A stretch of 64,000 bases of DNA from the NCBI GenBank assembly GCA_003153935.1, contig PMCA01000004.1, positions 23,757-87,756 on the forward strand, in the 5' to 3' direction. This DNA is from Elusimicrobiota bacterium. Lineage in GTDB: Bacteria > CAYTYR01 > UBA6262. The notes under the pieces were generated by a model. The model did no database searches. It was not told the DNA's origin and worked only from the letters and a program-made list of their open reading frames with translations. How positions within the stretch are numbered: the stretch's first letter is position 1; each line of letters starts with the position of its first letter. Positions 54,078 to 63,281 of this stretch are shown one piece after another. Position numbers and translations under genes: made by a program.

Positions 54078-55940
54078 ATGCAACAGTATGATGTTATCGT
54101 TATAGGTGGTGGGCACGCAGGGATAGAAGCCGCCCTGGCGGCGAGCCGTATGGGTTGTAAAACCCTGATGCTCACCATGGATATTGAAAAAATAGGGGCC
54201 ATGAGCTGCAATCCGGCGGTAGGCGGCTTAGCTAAAGGCCAGCTGGTCAAGGAGATTGACGCTCTCGGCGGGGAAATGGCTAAAGCCACCGACGCCTGCG
54301 GCATCCAGTTCCGCATTTTGAACCGTTCCAAAGGCCCGGCAGTCTGGTCCACCCGCGCGCAAGTAGACCGGCACCGCTATAATGACTATATGAAAGAAAT
54401 AATATTGGCGCAAGACGGCCTGGATGTTAGAGCCGGAATGGCGACTGACCTGCTGGTGAAGAAGGACGCGGTTTACGGAATAAAAACGGCGGATGATGAA
54501 GAGATACATGCTAAAGCAGTGGTCATTACTCCGGGTACTTTCTTGAACGGACTTATCCACATCGGCCTGGAACACTTTCCCGGGGGCCGGATTAACGAAG
54601 AGCCGGCTTTGGGTATCTCCGATACTCTGCGTAAACTGGGATTCAAGGTGGGCCGGCTTAAAACCGGTACCTGCGCCCGCCTGGATAAAAATACTATAGA
54701 TTTTTCCCGCACCGCCATACATTTAGGCGACGAGCCGCCGGTGCCGTTCTCGCTTTCCACTACGGAAATAAAATTACCGCAAAAACCATGCTACCTTACC
54801 CACACCAACAGCGAAACCCATAAGGTCATACTGACTAACCTCGACCGGTCGCCGTTATATACCGGTGTGATCAAGGGCACCGGAGTGCGCTATTGTCCAT
54901 CGATCGAAGATAAATTGAAGCGTTTTCCCGACGCTGTCCGGCATCAGATCTTCCTGGAGCCGGAAGGGCTGGATACCGATGATTACTACCCCAATGGGGT
55001 TTCTACCAGCTTGCCGGTGGATGTGCAGGAAAAATTCCTGCGCACGATTCCGGGTTTGGAAAACGTGAAGATCGTCAGGCCTGGCTATGGTATTGAATAT
55101 GATTATGTTGATCCGACCCAGCTTAACTTGAGCCTGGAAACAAAAAAGCTTAAGGGGTTATATTTGGCGGGACAGATAAACGCTACCACTGGTTATGAAG
55201 AAGCCGCCGCCCAGGGCCTGATGGCGGGAATAAACGCTGCGCTTAGGGTTAAGAACAAAGAGCAGTTCATCCTGGACCGCAGCCAGGCCTATATCGGCGT
55301 GCTCATCGATGACCTGGTGACCAAGGGGACCAGCGAGCCATACCGGATGTTTACTTCCCGGGCGGAATACCGCCTGGTTTTAAGGGAAGATAACGCTGAC
55401 CTGCGCTTGCGGGAATTCGGTTTCCAACTGGGCCTGGTAAAGAAAAGAGAACATGAAGAGCTGATACGCAAAAAAAATAATGTGGCCGCGGAACTGAAGA
55501 GGTTGAAAAAAACCGCCGTGAAACCGGCGCAGGTCAATAATAAATTGAGCGCCTGGAAAAGCGCCAAAGTCAAAAGTCCCGCAAAATTATCTTTATTATT
55601 AAAGCGCCCTGAGTTAAAATATAGCCATATTGCCGAGCTCAGCCCGGCACCAGCGGGTCTGTCCCCGGCGGAAATGAACCAGGTGGAAATTGAAACCAAG
55701 TACGAGGGCTTTTTTGCCCGGCAGCTGCGGGAAATCGAGAAATTCAGGAAAATAGAAGAAATGAAGATCCCGGAAGGATTCAGTTATGAAGAGATCAAAG
55801 CCCTCTCCCGGGAAGTGCGGGAAAAATTGACCAGATTCCTTCCGCGCTCGGTGGGCCAGGCCTCGAGGATATCCGGGATAACACCCGCGGCTATCTCTAT
55901 CCTGATGGTCCATTTACATCGGTACAGGCATGAAAAATAA
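54078..55940 (+). CDS. mnmG: tRNA uridine-5-carboxymethylaminomethyl modification enzyme MnmG
   Basis: 620 residues. FAD fold IGGGHAGIEAALAASRMG, then CNPAVGGLAKGQLVKEIDALGG, the FLNGLIHIG and PGGRINEEPA regions, and GYEEAAAQGLMAGINAA. It modifies the wobble U of several tRNAs with MnmE, which is not in the window. C-terminal MnmE-binding helices are present. Ribosome site AGAGGAT. Confidence 0.96.
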   Translation: MQQYDVIVIGGGHAGIEAALAASRMGCKTLMLTMDIEKIGAMSCNPAVGGLAKGQLVKEIDALGGEMAKATDACGIQFRILNRSKGPAVWSTRAQVDRHRYNDYMKEIILAQDGLDVRAGMATDLLVKKDAVYGIKTADDEEIHAKAVVITPGTFLNGLIHIGLEHFPGGRINEEPALGISDTLRKLGFKVGRLKTGTCARLDKNTIDFSRTAIHLGDEPPVPFSLSTTEIKLPQKPCYLTHTNSETHKVILTNLDRSPLYTGVIKGTGVRYCPSIEDKLKRFPDAVRHQIFLEPEGLDTDDYYPNGVSTSLPVDVQEKFLRTIPGLENVKIVRPGYGIEYDYVDPTQLNLSLETKKLKGLYLAGQINATTGYEEAAAQGLMAGINAALRVKNKEQFILDRSQAYIGVLIDDLVTKGTSEPYRMFTSRAEYRLVLREDNADLRLREFGFQLGLVKKREHEELIRKKNNVAAELKRLKKTAVKPAQVNNKLSAWKSAKVKSPAKLSLLLKRPELKYSHIAELSPAPAGLSPAEMNQVEIETKYEGFFARQLREIEKFRKIEEMKIPEGFSYEEIKALSREVREKLTRFLPRSVGQASRISGITPAAISILMVHLHRYRHEK

Positions 55941-56364
55941 ATTCGCGATTATAATATTGCTATTTGTGTTGGCCGGGTGCGCCGGCCAGGAACTAAGCCG
56001 GGAGAACCCGGTTCCTGTACCGGCCGAGTACGTCACCGGCTTGGACGCCAACGCTACCTGGCGGGCATTGATGCGCTTCGCTAGCCGTAACGGCTACCAT
56101 TTTGTAAAACTGGAAAGCGAAAAGGGGATAATGGAGATCAGCGCCGGCGATATATTTGACGGCGATTATTCCAGCTATTATCTGCATTATAACCTGGTGG
56201 TGGTCGGTCTGGCCCAGGGTACCAAAGTGGTAGTGGATACCGGTTTCTTCGATAACAATGGCCGGGAAGTCGAGTTTCAGCGCCATATGGAAAAAATGAA
56301 AGAGAATAAGGACCGGCAGATATTACAGGAGATAAAGAAGTTTTTGGAGAACGGGCAAAAATAG
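55930..56364 (+). CDS. Small lipoprotein of unknown function
   Basis: 144 residues. Lipobox LFVLAGC (Cys 17). Mature part has a mixed alpha/beta look (ATWRALMRFASRNGYHFVKLESEKGIMEIS), like small periplasmic domains. It overlaps mnmG by 11 bases. Family not recognised. Confidence 0.7.
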   Translation: MKNKFAIIILLFVLAGCAGQELSRENPVPVPAEYVTGLDANATWRALMRFASRNGYHFVKLESEKGIMEISAGDIFDGDYSSYYLHYNLVVVGLAQGTKVVVDTGFFDNNGREVEFQRHMEKMKENKDRQILQEIKKFLENGQK

Positions 56365-56380
56365 CCGGAGGAGAGGGTTA

Positions 56381-57628
56381 ATGAAAAAACTATGCTTGCT
56401 GTTATTAATGTTCTTTAGCCTGTGCGGATTTAGATACAACGATGTGGAATATCCTATGCCTGATTACAGCCGAAATTCGGCCGAGTGGCACGCGCGTAAC
56501 GACGCCTATATCCCCGGGGAGGCGGAGCTGCAGGCGATCATGGGCCGGGCCAGCGAGAATAAATTTAAATTCGCCATGAAAAGCGATGATTATGACGGCG
56601 ATGGGATCCCCAACCAATATGATCCTTCGCCCTATGACTGGCGCGAGACTGGCTACAATCCCTTCGGAGCCCTAGCTTTCCTGAACTGGGATCACCAGTG
56701 GAATTATTTCGCTTATAAGGGCAAGAACCTGGACCAGGCGATAGCGTCTATCAAAAAAGCCGGTATTACTTTTGTGCGCGTCGATTTTTCCTGGGGCGAC
56801 ATAGAAATGGAACAGGGGAAGCTTAATTTTGAAAAATACGACCGCATGGTGAAACTGTTAAGTGACAATAATATCAGGATACTGGCCATCTTTTCCTATT
56901 GCGCCGGCTGGGCCTCGTCCAGCCCGGATTATCTCTGGTGCTTCCCTCCCAAAGAGAATAAATTCTTTACCGATTACGTTACCGCGGTGGTCAAGCGTTA
57001 TAAAAATAAGGTCAAATACTGGGAAGTGTGGAACGAGCCGGATTCACGCACCTATTGGCGGCCCCAGGACATGCTGGTGTCTTATGCTACTTTGTTGAAA
57101 GAGACCTACCTGGCGGCTAAAAAAGAGGACCCCAGTTGTAAAATACTGGTCGGCGGCCTGGCCGAAGGGTATAAGCTGGAATGGCTTTATAAAGCCGGCG
57201 GCCAGGACTATTTTGACATCGTCAATTTCCATGTTCTGATCTCACCTCTGCGGCCGTCTCCTTTTAAAGCGGCGCAAAGCGCTATCGTTCAGGTGCGGAA
57301 AATAATGGCCAGGTTCGGCGATGAAAAAAAACGCATGTGGATCACGGAGCTGGGCTGTCCAGGGGTTCCCAAGGACCTGCCTATCCAGCAATGGTGGAAC
57401 GGGCCTAACCCCGATGAGCAGCAGCAGGCGGATTGGGTGAAAGCGGTTTATACCGATCTGGTCAAAGAAGAGCGGGTAGATAAGATATTTTGGGCCTTTT
57501 TCCGGGATACCAAGAACCATTTTGGCAACGGAGTGGATTTCTTTGGGCTGGTGCGGGATGATTTTTCGGAGAAGCCAAGTTACCTGGCGTTGAAGGAAAT
57601 AACCAAAAAATGGAAAGGACCCAGATGA
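56381..57628 (+). CDS. Exported clan GH-A glycoside hydrolase-like protein with calcium-loop motif (copy 1)
   Basis: 415 residues with an N-terminal hydrophobic segment ending in SLCGF; the Cys is not in a standard lipobox because the residue before it is Leu. A calcium-loop motif DDYDGDGIPNQYDPSP (like thrombospondin type 3) lies near 66-82. A TIM barrel follows with the acid/base WEVWNEPDS and nucleophile WITELGCPG expected in clan GH-A (families such as GH5 or GH39). It may cut a polysaccharide outside the cytoplasm. It overlaps its paralogue by four bases. Confidence 0.8.
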   Translation: MKKLCLLLLMFFSLCGFRYNDVEYPMPDYSRNSAEWHARNDAYIPGEAELQAIMGRASENKFKFAMKSDDYDGDGIPNQYDPSPYDWRETGYNPFGALAFLNWDHQWNYFAYKGKNLDQAIASIKKAGITFVRVDFSWGDIEMEQGKLNFEKYDRMVKLLSDNNIRILAIFSYCAGWASSSPDYLWCFPPKENKFFTDYVTAVVKRYKNKVKYWEVWNEPDSRTYWRPQDMLVSYATLLKETYLAAKKEDPSCKILVGGLAEGYKLEWLYKAGGQDYFDIVNFHVLISPLRPSPFKAAQSAIVQVRKIMARFGDEKKRMWITELGCPGVPKDLPIQQWWNGPNPDEQQQADWVKAVYTDLVKEERVDKIFWAFFRDTKNHFGNGVDFFGLVRDDFSEKPSYLALKEITKKWKGPR

Positions 57629-58881
57629 GTAAATTGAGAAACATCTTGTTAAGCGGTTTTATCATAGTCTTTTTATGCGGGTTCAAGTTTAACGGGGTGG
57701 AATACCCATTACCCGATTATTCCCAAAATTCCGCGGCCTGGCACGCGCGCAATGATGCCCTGATCCCCGGGGAGGAAGAACAAAAAGCGATCATGGAGCT
57801 GGCGGCGGCTAACGGAGTCGTTTTTAACCTGCAGAGTGATGATTATGACGGCGATGGCGTGCCGAACCAGTATGATCCCTCGCCTTATGACTGGCGCGAG
57901 ACTGGGTATGACCCCTTTGCCGTGCTGGCCTTCCTTAATTGGAGCCATGACTGGAACAGTTACGCTTACCAGGGCGATAAGTTGGACCAGGCGGTAGCGG
58001 TCATGGCCAAAAGCGGCATCCCTTTTGTGCGCATGGATTTTTCCTGGGAGGATATACAGCCCAGCGAAGGAGAATGGCAGTTCGATAAATACGATCGCAT
58101 AGTCAAGCTGTTGACCGATAATAATATCCGGATCCTGGGCATAGTATCTTATTCCGCCACCTGGGCCTCCTCCAACAAGGATCACCTTTGGAATTATCCT
58201 CCCAAAGATGATAAATATTTCACGGACTACGCGGTCGCAGTCATCAGCCGCTACAAAAACAAAGTTAAATACTGGGAAGTGTGGAACGAGCCGGATTCGC
58301 GTTCTTACTGGGTGCCGCAGGATATGCTGGTCGGCTATACCCAAATATTAAAGGAAACATACGCTGTCGCCAAAAGAACCGATCCCAGCTGTAAAATAGT
58401 ACTGGGAGGCCTGGCCGACGCCTGGAAAATTGACTGGATATATAAGAATGGCGGCAAAGATTATTTTGATGTCGCCAATATCCATATCCTGATATCACCC
58501 CTGAACGACGCTCCCTTGTCTGTGGTCAAGAGCAGCATCAACCAGGTTAGAAAAACCATGGTCCGGTTTGGCGACGGTGAAAAAAGTATCTGGATCACCG
58601 AGTTGGGCTGTCCGGGAGTGCCGAAGAAAATGAAGTCCCTGCGCTGGTTTGCCGGGATGAGCCCCAATGAAAAGCAGCAAGCCGAGTGGCTGGGCCAGGT
58701 TTACCGGGAAATACCGAAGGAACCGCTGGTGGATAAAGTCTTCTGGGCTTTTTTCCGTGATTCAGGGGGTTATTTTAAAAATGGAGTGGATTATTTCGGG
58801 CTGATCAGGTGGGATTTTTCGGAAAAACCAAGTATGCTGGAATATGAAAAGGTAATAAAGAGTTGGCAAGGACTAAAATAA
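57625..58881 (+). CDS. Exported clan GH-A glycoside hydrolase-like protein with calcium-loop motif (copy 2)
   Basis: 418 residues from the ATG at 57625 (ATGA overlap, AAAGGA ahead). It is a close paralogue of the protein at 56381, with the same LCGF N-terminus, calcium loop (DDYDGDGVPNQYDPSP), WEVWNEPDS and WITELGCPG motifs, indicating tandem duplication. Surface loops differ most around the barrel's second half, so specificity may have diverged. Confidence 0.8.
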   Translation: MSKLRNILLSGFIIVFLCGFKFNGVEYPLPDYSQNSAAWHARNDALIPGEEEQKAIMELAAANGVVFNLQSDDYDGDGVPNQYDPSPYDWRETGYDPFAVLAFLNWSHDWNSYAYQGDKLDQAVAVMAKSGIPFVRMDFSWEDIQPSEGEWQFDKYDRIVKLLTDNNIRILGIVSYSATWASSNKDHLWNYPPKDDKYFTDYAVAVISRYKNKVKYWEVWNEPDSRSYWVPQDMLVGYTQILKETYAVAKRTDPSCKIVLGGLADAWKIDWIYKNGGKDYFDVANIHILISPLNDAPLSVVKSSINQVRKTMVRFGDGEKSIWITELGCPGVPKKMKSLRWFAGMSPNEKQQAEWLGQVYREIPKEPLVDKVFWAFFRDSGGYFKNGVDYFGLIRWDFSEKPSMLEYEKVIKSWQGLK

Positions 58882-58896
58882 AAAGGAGGCAGGATC

Positions 58897-59508
58897 ATGA
58901 AACGAATGTCAGTGTTGATCGGCGCTATTTTACTGGCCATTCCGGCGCTATTGCTGGCGGAACAACCCGCTATTAAGGGCGGGAATCCGCAGAACCAGAA
59001 GTTCAGGCAACAGCAGCTTACCGAAAGGCAGCAGCATAGGCAAAGCCAACAGGAGGAAAATAAGCAGCTCCGGGAAAGCCTGAAGGGTAAAACCCCGGCA
59101 GAGAAAAAGGCTGCCATGGAACAGAATCGCGAAACCCAATACACTGAAAATAAAGCTTTCAACCAGAAGCAGCACGATGAGAATGTGGCTTATTTGCAGC
59201 AGCGCCTGGCCGGAAATACCAAGTTAACCGACGCCCAAAAGAACGAGCTGATCAGCTTTTATGAACAGCAATACGGTGAAAATGTCAGTTATCGCGACCA
59301 GCAGCATAAGGAGAACATGGATTTCTTCGAGTCAATAGCCGGGAACCAGAATATGACCATGGAGCAGAAAAAAGCGGCGATTCAGGCCCATCATCAGGAA
59401 CAAAAGAGTGAAAACCAGGCTCATCACACAACCCAAGTAGCGGAAAGAAAAGCGGAACATCAGAAGGTAAAAGGAGAAGTGAAATCTGCAGCGCCAGTAA
59501 CTAAATAA
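58897..59508 (+). CDS. Secreted Gln-rich repeat protein
   Basis: 203 residues with a signal peptide (cut near LLAEQ, about 22). The mature part is almost all Gln, Glu, Lys, Asn and His and forms about three repeats of about 42 residues, each with Q-H-x-E-N, a Gly-Asn/Thr turn, a K-K-A-A/N-E-L helix and Q-x-x-E-N. No Cys. Family unknown. Strong AAAGGAGG ribosome site. It is tail-to-tail with the GH94 gene with no gap. Confidence 0.65.
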   Translation: MKRMSVLIGAILLAIPALLLAEQPAIKGGNPQNQKFRQQQLTERQQHRQSQQEENKQLRESLKGKTPAEKKAAMEQNRETQYTENKAFNQKQHDENVAYLQQRLAGNTKLTDAQKNELISFYEQQYGENVSYRDQQHKENMDFFESIAGNQNMTMEQKKAAIQAHHQEQKSENQAHHTTQVAERKAEHQKVKGEVKSAAPVTK

Positions 59509-62223
59509 TTAACCCAGGATTACTTCCAGAGTGTTTAAATCTTCCCGGGCGGCGGCCAGGAAAGCGGCCCGAGTTACCAGGGCGGAAGAACTCTCCAGCG
59601 GTTTAAATCCCAGCAGGTTGCCGTTCAATTTAATTTCCTGAATGGCATAACGGCTGAATTCAAGTTTTTGCGGATTATGATAGATCACTTTAATCTTGTG
59701 GTCGGCAAAAGCCGTAGTGAGAGAAATTTCGCCCAGTTCTTTTACCTGCCTGCCGGCGAACTTGGGAGCGATCTTAAGGTCGCCGTAATGACCCTTGACC
59801 CCGCAGACTTCCTCCAACATGGTAACTATCAGCCAACTCGCTGACCCGGTCAGGTAATGGTACAGACCGCGTCCGGCGGCGTTGAAATATTCGGGCACCC
59901 CCGGATATATCTTGCTGTGTTTGGTATCCAGAGCCATCCGATAGATGGAATTGAGCACTTCATAGCCTTCATTAACAAACCCGCGTGTATATAAACCATA
60001 AGCTAGCATGACGCACATGTGATTGAAGAAAGCCCCATTCTCCTTATCTCCGTAAGAGAAAGAAAAGGCCCGTCCCAAATTCAGCTGCAATTCGTGGAAG
60101 TTAGTGTTAAGCCGGAACCCTCCCAGCTTCTTATCCTGCAAATATTTCTTGATAGTGCCGAAGGCCGCCGTGATCTGGGCGTTGGTAGCTACCTGGCCGA
60201 TGATCGGGAACACCTGGCCGGTCAAGGTCAGGCGCAGGCCCCGCGGATGTTCACCCTCGACCCGTTCGCCGTCATTGTTATAATAACCGTTGAAAAAGCT
60301 GTTGCCGTCCTTGGCGGTGAGCCATTCATTCTGCCGTATATGGTCGCTGAGCCAGTCCGCTTTGGCGCGCAGGTCCCGAACCAGGTCGGCGATCTTAACC
60401 GGTATTTTTTCCCCGCTTAGTTCGGTAGTGACCCCGGCCAGATAATGGTCAAGAGTTTTATGTTTTTCGCTGATCACGCTGTAGTTCACCCGTTCACCAA
60501 GGGTATCCAGCAGAGGCAGGAGTTCCTTGGCTAAGGATAGTGCGCTGATATTCTTGCGCGACGCCAGTTCTTCCAGGACCTTGGCGAGCTGGTAGAGGTT
60601 GCCGGCATAAAGGGCGCTGAAAGCCACGCTTTCGCCGCGCTCGGCGGCCAGGTCAAGGCCGTCATTCCAGTCCGCGCCCTCCAAAAGAATATGGTTATGT
60701 TCGCCAACATTGAAGAATTGCACCAAGTGCTCCACCAGGATGTGCTCCAGCAGACTGCCCCAGTATACTTCTCCCTTGGTGGTTTTGAGTTTGACCCCGT
60801 ATTCCGGGTTCCAGTCATTGTCCCGGTATTTGGCGCGCATCAGCTGCGGATCACGGAAATAAGAAGTTTCCTCTAACAGTATCTCAAAATCCCCGGTCTG
60901 GTGCAGGTACATTTCCAGGGTCAGGTACGGCCAGGTACCGTGATCCATCCACACCCTGGGGATGTTATTGCGGTCAGCGATGAATTCCCCAGGCTTGTGC
61001 CCGATGATGGTGGCGTTGGTGCCGTCAATGCGCACGCCGCCGAAGTTGTTTATCAGAGCGCTCCTGGCTTCAGCCGGATGCAGTATTATCAAAGCCAGCA
61101 GGTCCTGCCACAGGTCCCGCCAACCGCGCCCGCCGCGCCCGTAGTCATGGTCCGGCAGGAAAGAATTACCATAGATTTTACGCAGGACAGGTTGCAGCTG
61201 CACCCATTTCATCCAGTTATTAAAATTCTTGTCGCCGGTGGAGAAAACCAGTTGTCCCAGCCGATTCTTCCAGTAAGCTCTGGTGGCCGCCAGGGACTGT
61301 TCCGCTTTGGGGCGGGAACCGAATTTAGTGAGCCAACGCTTGGTGTCCTTCGGGTCGCCGGTTATACCCATGATCACCAGGTAGGAAGTTTCCTTTCCCG
61401 GTTTAAGAGTGACTTTGGCGAACTGCAGAGCGCCCATGGCTTCCTGGCCGGAACGGGTGGCGCCGTTCTTAGCCGCGCAAGGCAAATCTTTAATTATGCT
61501 TTGGGGATTGGCCAAGTCACCGCCTTCACCAATAAATTCCGCTACCGTTGGGAAAGCGCCTACAGGCAAATGCCCTTTGCCGTCACAGGCCTGGACTACA
61601 TAGGATATCTTATTCGGTTTATGTCCGCGCTCGTCAAAGCTCATGGTTGGGGTAACAGTGACCGCGGAGCGGCTGACCAGTATACGTTGCAATAATGAGG
61701 TGACGTGGCGGTGATCGCGCAGGTTGTCGGCTGAACGTCCATAAATCGGTATGGCGGCAGTCGGAGCAAAGGTGAGGTTGTTCTTGCCGCTGTTCCTGAT
61801 AACCACCAGCATCAGTTCCACCGGCTCGCCGCTGGCTGGCACGAAGTTAGTGATCTCTACCCGCAGTTTAGGCCGGGCGATATCTTTATTGATCTTATGA
61901 TAGAGTAATCCTGCTTCCAGGGAGACCTTGGTCTTGGCATCCGCGGTGCTGGCCAGCGATATAGGGCCAAAGCCTTTTACCTGCAGCCAGAAGTCGCGTT
62001 TAGTTTTGGTATTATGCAGGTCAAATTCGCTTATCGGCGGTAGTAAAAAGCTGTTTTGCCCGGTCTTGATATCGCCGTGCAGGTCGGGGGTGATAGAGGA
62101 CATCAGCCCCGGCTCATTGCATAAGGGGAAATAAAGCCGGGAGAACATCTGCGGTTCGTCCCAGGTAAAAGTTCCCTGGTCGTCTATAAAGCGCCAGTCG
62201 CTGGAAATTTTGTTGGCGGACAT
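59509..62223 (-). CDS. GH94-like glycoside phosphorylase
   Basis: 904 residues from the ATG at 62223, with GAGGAG ahead; a longer start would run into the dus promoter. The N-terminal beta-sandwich (about 1-290) and the (alpha/alpha)6 barrel with GRGGRGWRDLWQDLLA and the catalytic Asp region LLEGADWNDGLDLAAERGE match family GH94 (cellobiose/chitobiose phosphorylases and cyclic glucan enzymes). It would split a beta-glucoside with phosphate to give a sugar 1-phosphate. The sugar is not known. Confidence 0.85.
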   Translation of the reverse strand: MSANKISSDWRFIDDQGTFTWDEPQMFSRLYFPLCNEPGLMSSITPDLHGDIKTGQNSFLLPPISEFDLHNTKTKRDFWLQVKGFGPISLASTADAKTKVSLEAGLLYHKINKDIARPKLRVEITNFVPASGEPVELMLVVIRNSGKNNLTFAPTAAIPIYGRSADNLRDHRHVTSLLQRILVSRSAVTVTPTMSFDERGHKPNKISYVVQACDGKGHLPVGAFPTVAEFIGEGGDLANPQSIIKDLPCAAKNGATRSGQEAMGALQFAKVTLKPGKETSYLVIMGITGDPKDTKRWLTKFGSRPKAEQSLAATRAYWKNRLGQLVFSTGDKNFNNWMKWVQLQPVLRKIYGNSFLPDHDYGRGGRGWRDLWQDLLALIILHPAEARSALINNFGGVRIDGTNATIIGHKPGEFIADRNNIPRVWMDHGTWPYLTLEMYLHQTGDFEILLEETSYFRDPQLMRAKYRDNDWNPEYGVKLKTTKGEVYWGSLLEHILVEHLVQFFNVGEHNHILLEGADWNDGLDLAAERGESVAFSALYAGNLYQLAKVLEELASRKNISALSLAKELLPLLDTLGERVNYSVISEKHKTLDHYLAGVTTELSGEKIPVKIADLVRDLRAKADWLSDHIRQNEWLTAKDGNSFFNGYYNNDGERVEGEHPRGLRLTLTGQVFPIIGQVATNAQITAAFGTIKKYLQDKKLGGFRLNTNFHELQLNLGRAFSFSYGDKENGAFFNHMCVMLAYGLYTRGFVNEGYEVLNSIYRMALDTKHSKIYPGVPEYFNAAGRGLYHYLTGSASWLIVTMLEEVCGVKGHYGDLKIAPKFAGRQVKELGEISLTTAFADHKIKVIYHNPQKLEFSRYAIQEIKLNGNLLGFKPLESSSALVTRAAFLAAAREDLNTLEVILG

Positions 62224-62229
62224 ATTCGG

Positions 62230-62282
62230 TTTACTCCTCAAGTCTTTTGTGGTATTATAACCCATCAGCCTATGAAAATCAA
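62230..62282. promoter_or_regulatory. Divergent promoter with a shared palindromic -10
   Basis: Plus strand: TTTACT (62230-62235), 17 bases, TATTAT (62253-62258) for dus. Minus strand: TTGATT (62277-62282), 17 bases, TATAAT (62254-62259) for the GH94 gene. The two -10 boxes overlap in the palindrome GGTATTATAACC. Confidence 0.6.
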
Positions 62283-63240
62283 CCAATTTACCTGGGAAAA
62301 ATTAAAAAAACCTATCCTGGCGCTGGCGCCTATGGCCGGCGTCAGCGACAGTCCTTACCGCTTGATCTGCCGGGAACTGGGCGCGGACATCGTTTACAGT
62401 GAAATGGTTTCGGTGGCCGCCTTGTGCCATCACTCCCCGAAAACCAAATCTCTCCTGGAATTCACCGACGCGGAACGGCCTTTGATCTTGCAAATATTCG
62501 GTTCTGAACCGGAACAGTTTGCTGTGGCCGCCAAGTTTGTCGATGCTGAAGTGAAACCGGATGGTTTGGATATTAATTTTGGCTGTCCGGTCAGGGATGT
62601 GATCAAGACCGGCGCCGGTTGTTACCTGATGAAGGACCTGGCCCGGTCCCGCGTGGTACTGGAGGCGGTGCTGGCCAACACGACCTTGCCGGTCTCTATC
62701 AAGGTCCGGACTGAGGTTGGCGGAGTGACAGTACTGGACCTGCTGGATAAAATTGCCGGCCTGGACCTGAAAGCCATCATGATCCATGGCCGCACCTTCA
62801 GCCAGAAATTCTCCGGACCGATAAATATAGAACTGATCAAAGAGGCCAAAAAGCGCTTTAAAGGCGTAGTGCTGGCCAATGGCGGTTTACATACGCCAGA
62901 GTCAGTCGCCCAGGTCCTGGCGGACACGGGTTGCGACGGCGTGGGTCTGGCGCGCGGCGTCATGGGCCGGCCGTACTTATTTACGCAGGCCAGGGAATAT
63001 TTGGAAGCGGGGAAGTACCAACCGCCGGTTTTTGTCGATATACAGAAGATCATTCTGCGGCAGGCGAAATTAATGGCAGAGACCAAAGGACCACGGGGCG
63101 TAATGGAAATGCGCAAGCACCTGGGTTGGTACGTGCATGACTTCCCGGGGGCCAAGAAATTGCGCGCCCGATTTTACGCCTGCACCACCTACGCGGAAAT
63201 TGAGCAGATTTTACTTGATAATCCCCTGAGATTTGGATAG
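62272..63240 (+). CDS. dus: tRNA-dihydrouridine synthase
   Basis: 322 residues, an FMN TIM-barrel enzyme: LALAPMAGVSDSPYR, INFGCPVRDVIKTGAG with the active Cys nearby, IMIHGRTFSQKFSG, VVLANGGLHTPE and GVGLARGVMGRPYLF. It reduces uridine in the tRNA D-loop; closest in layout to DusB. The leader is only about 7 bases, so it is nearly leaderless. Confidence 0.94.
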   Translation: MKINQFTWEKLKKPILALAPMAGVSDSPYRLICRELGADIVYSEMVSVAALCHHSPKTKSLLEFTDAERPLILQIFGSEPEQFAVAAKFVDAEVKPDGLDINFGCPVRDVIKTGAGCYLMKDLARSRVVLEAVLANTTLPVSIKVRTEVGGVTVLDLLDKIAGLDLKAIMIHGRTFSQKFSGPINIELIKEAKKRFKGVVLANGGLHTPESVAQVLADTGCDGVGLARGVMGRPYLFTQAREYLEAGKYQPPVFVDIQKIILRQAKLMAETKGPRGVMEMRKHLGWYVHDFPGAKKLRARFYACTTYAEIEQILLDNPLRFG

Positions 63241-63281
63241 AATTAAACAAATAAACATAGCCCTGACAGGGAAGGTCCATA

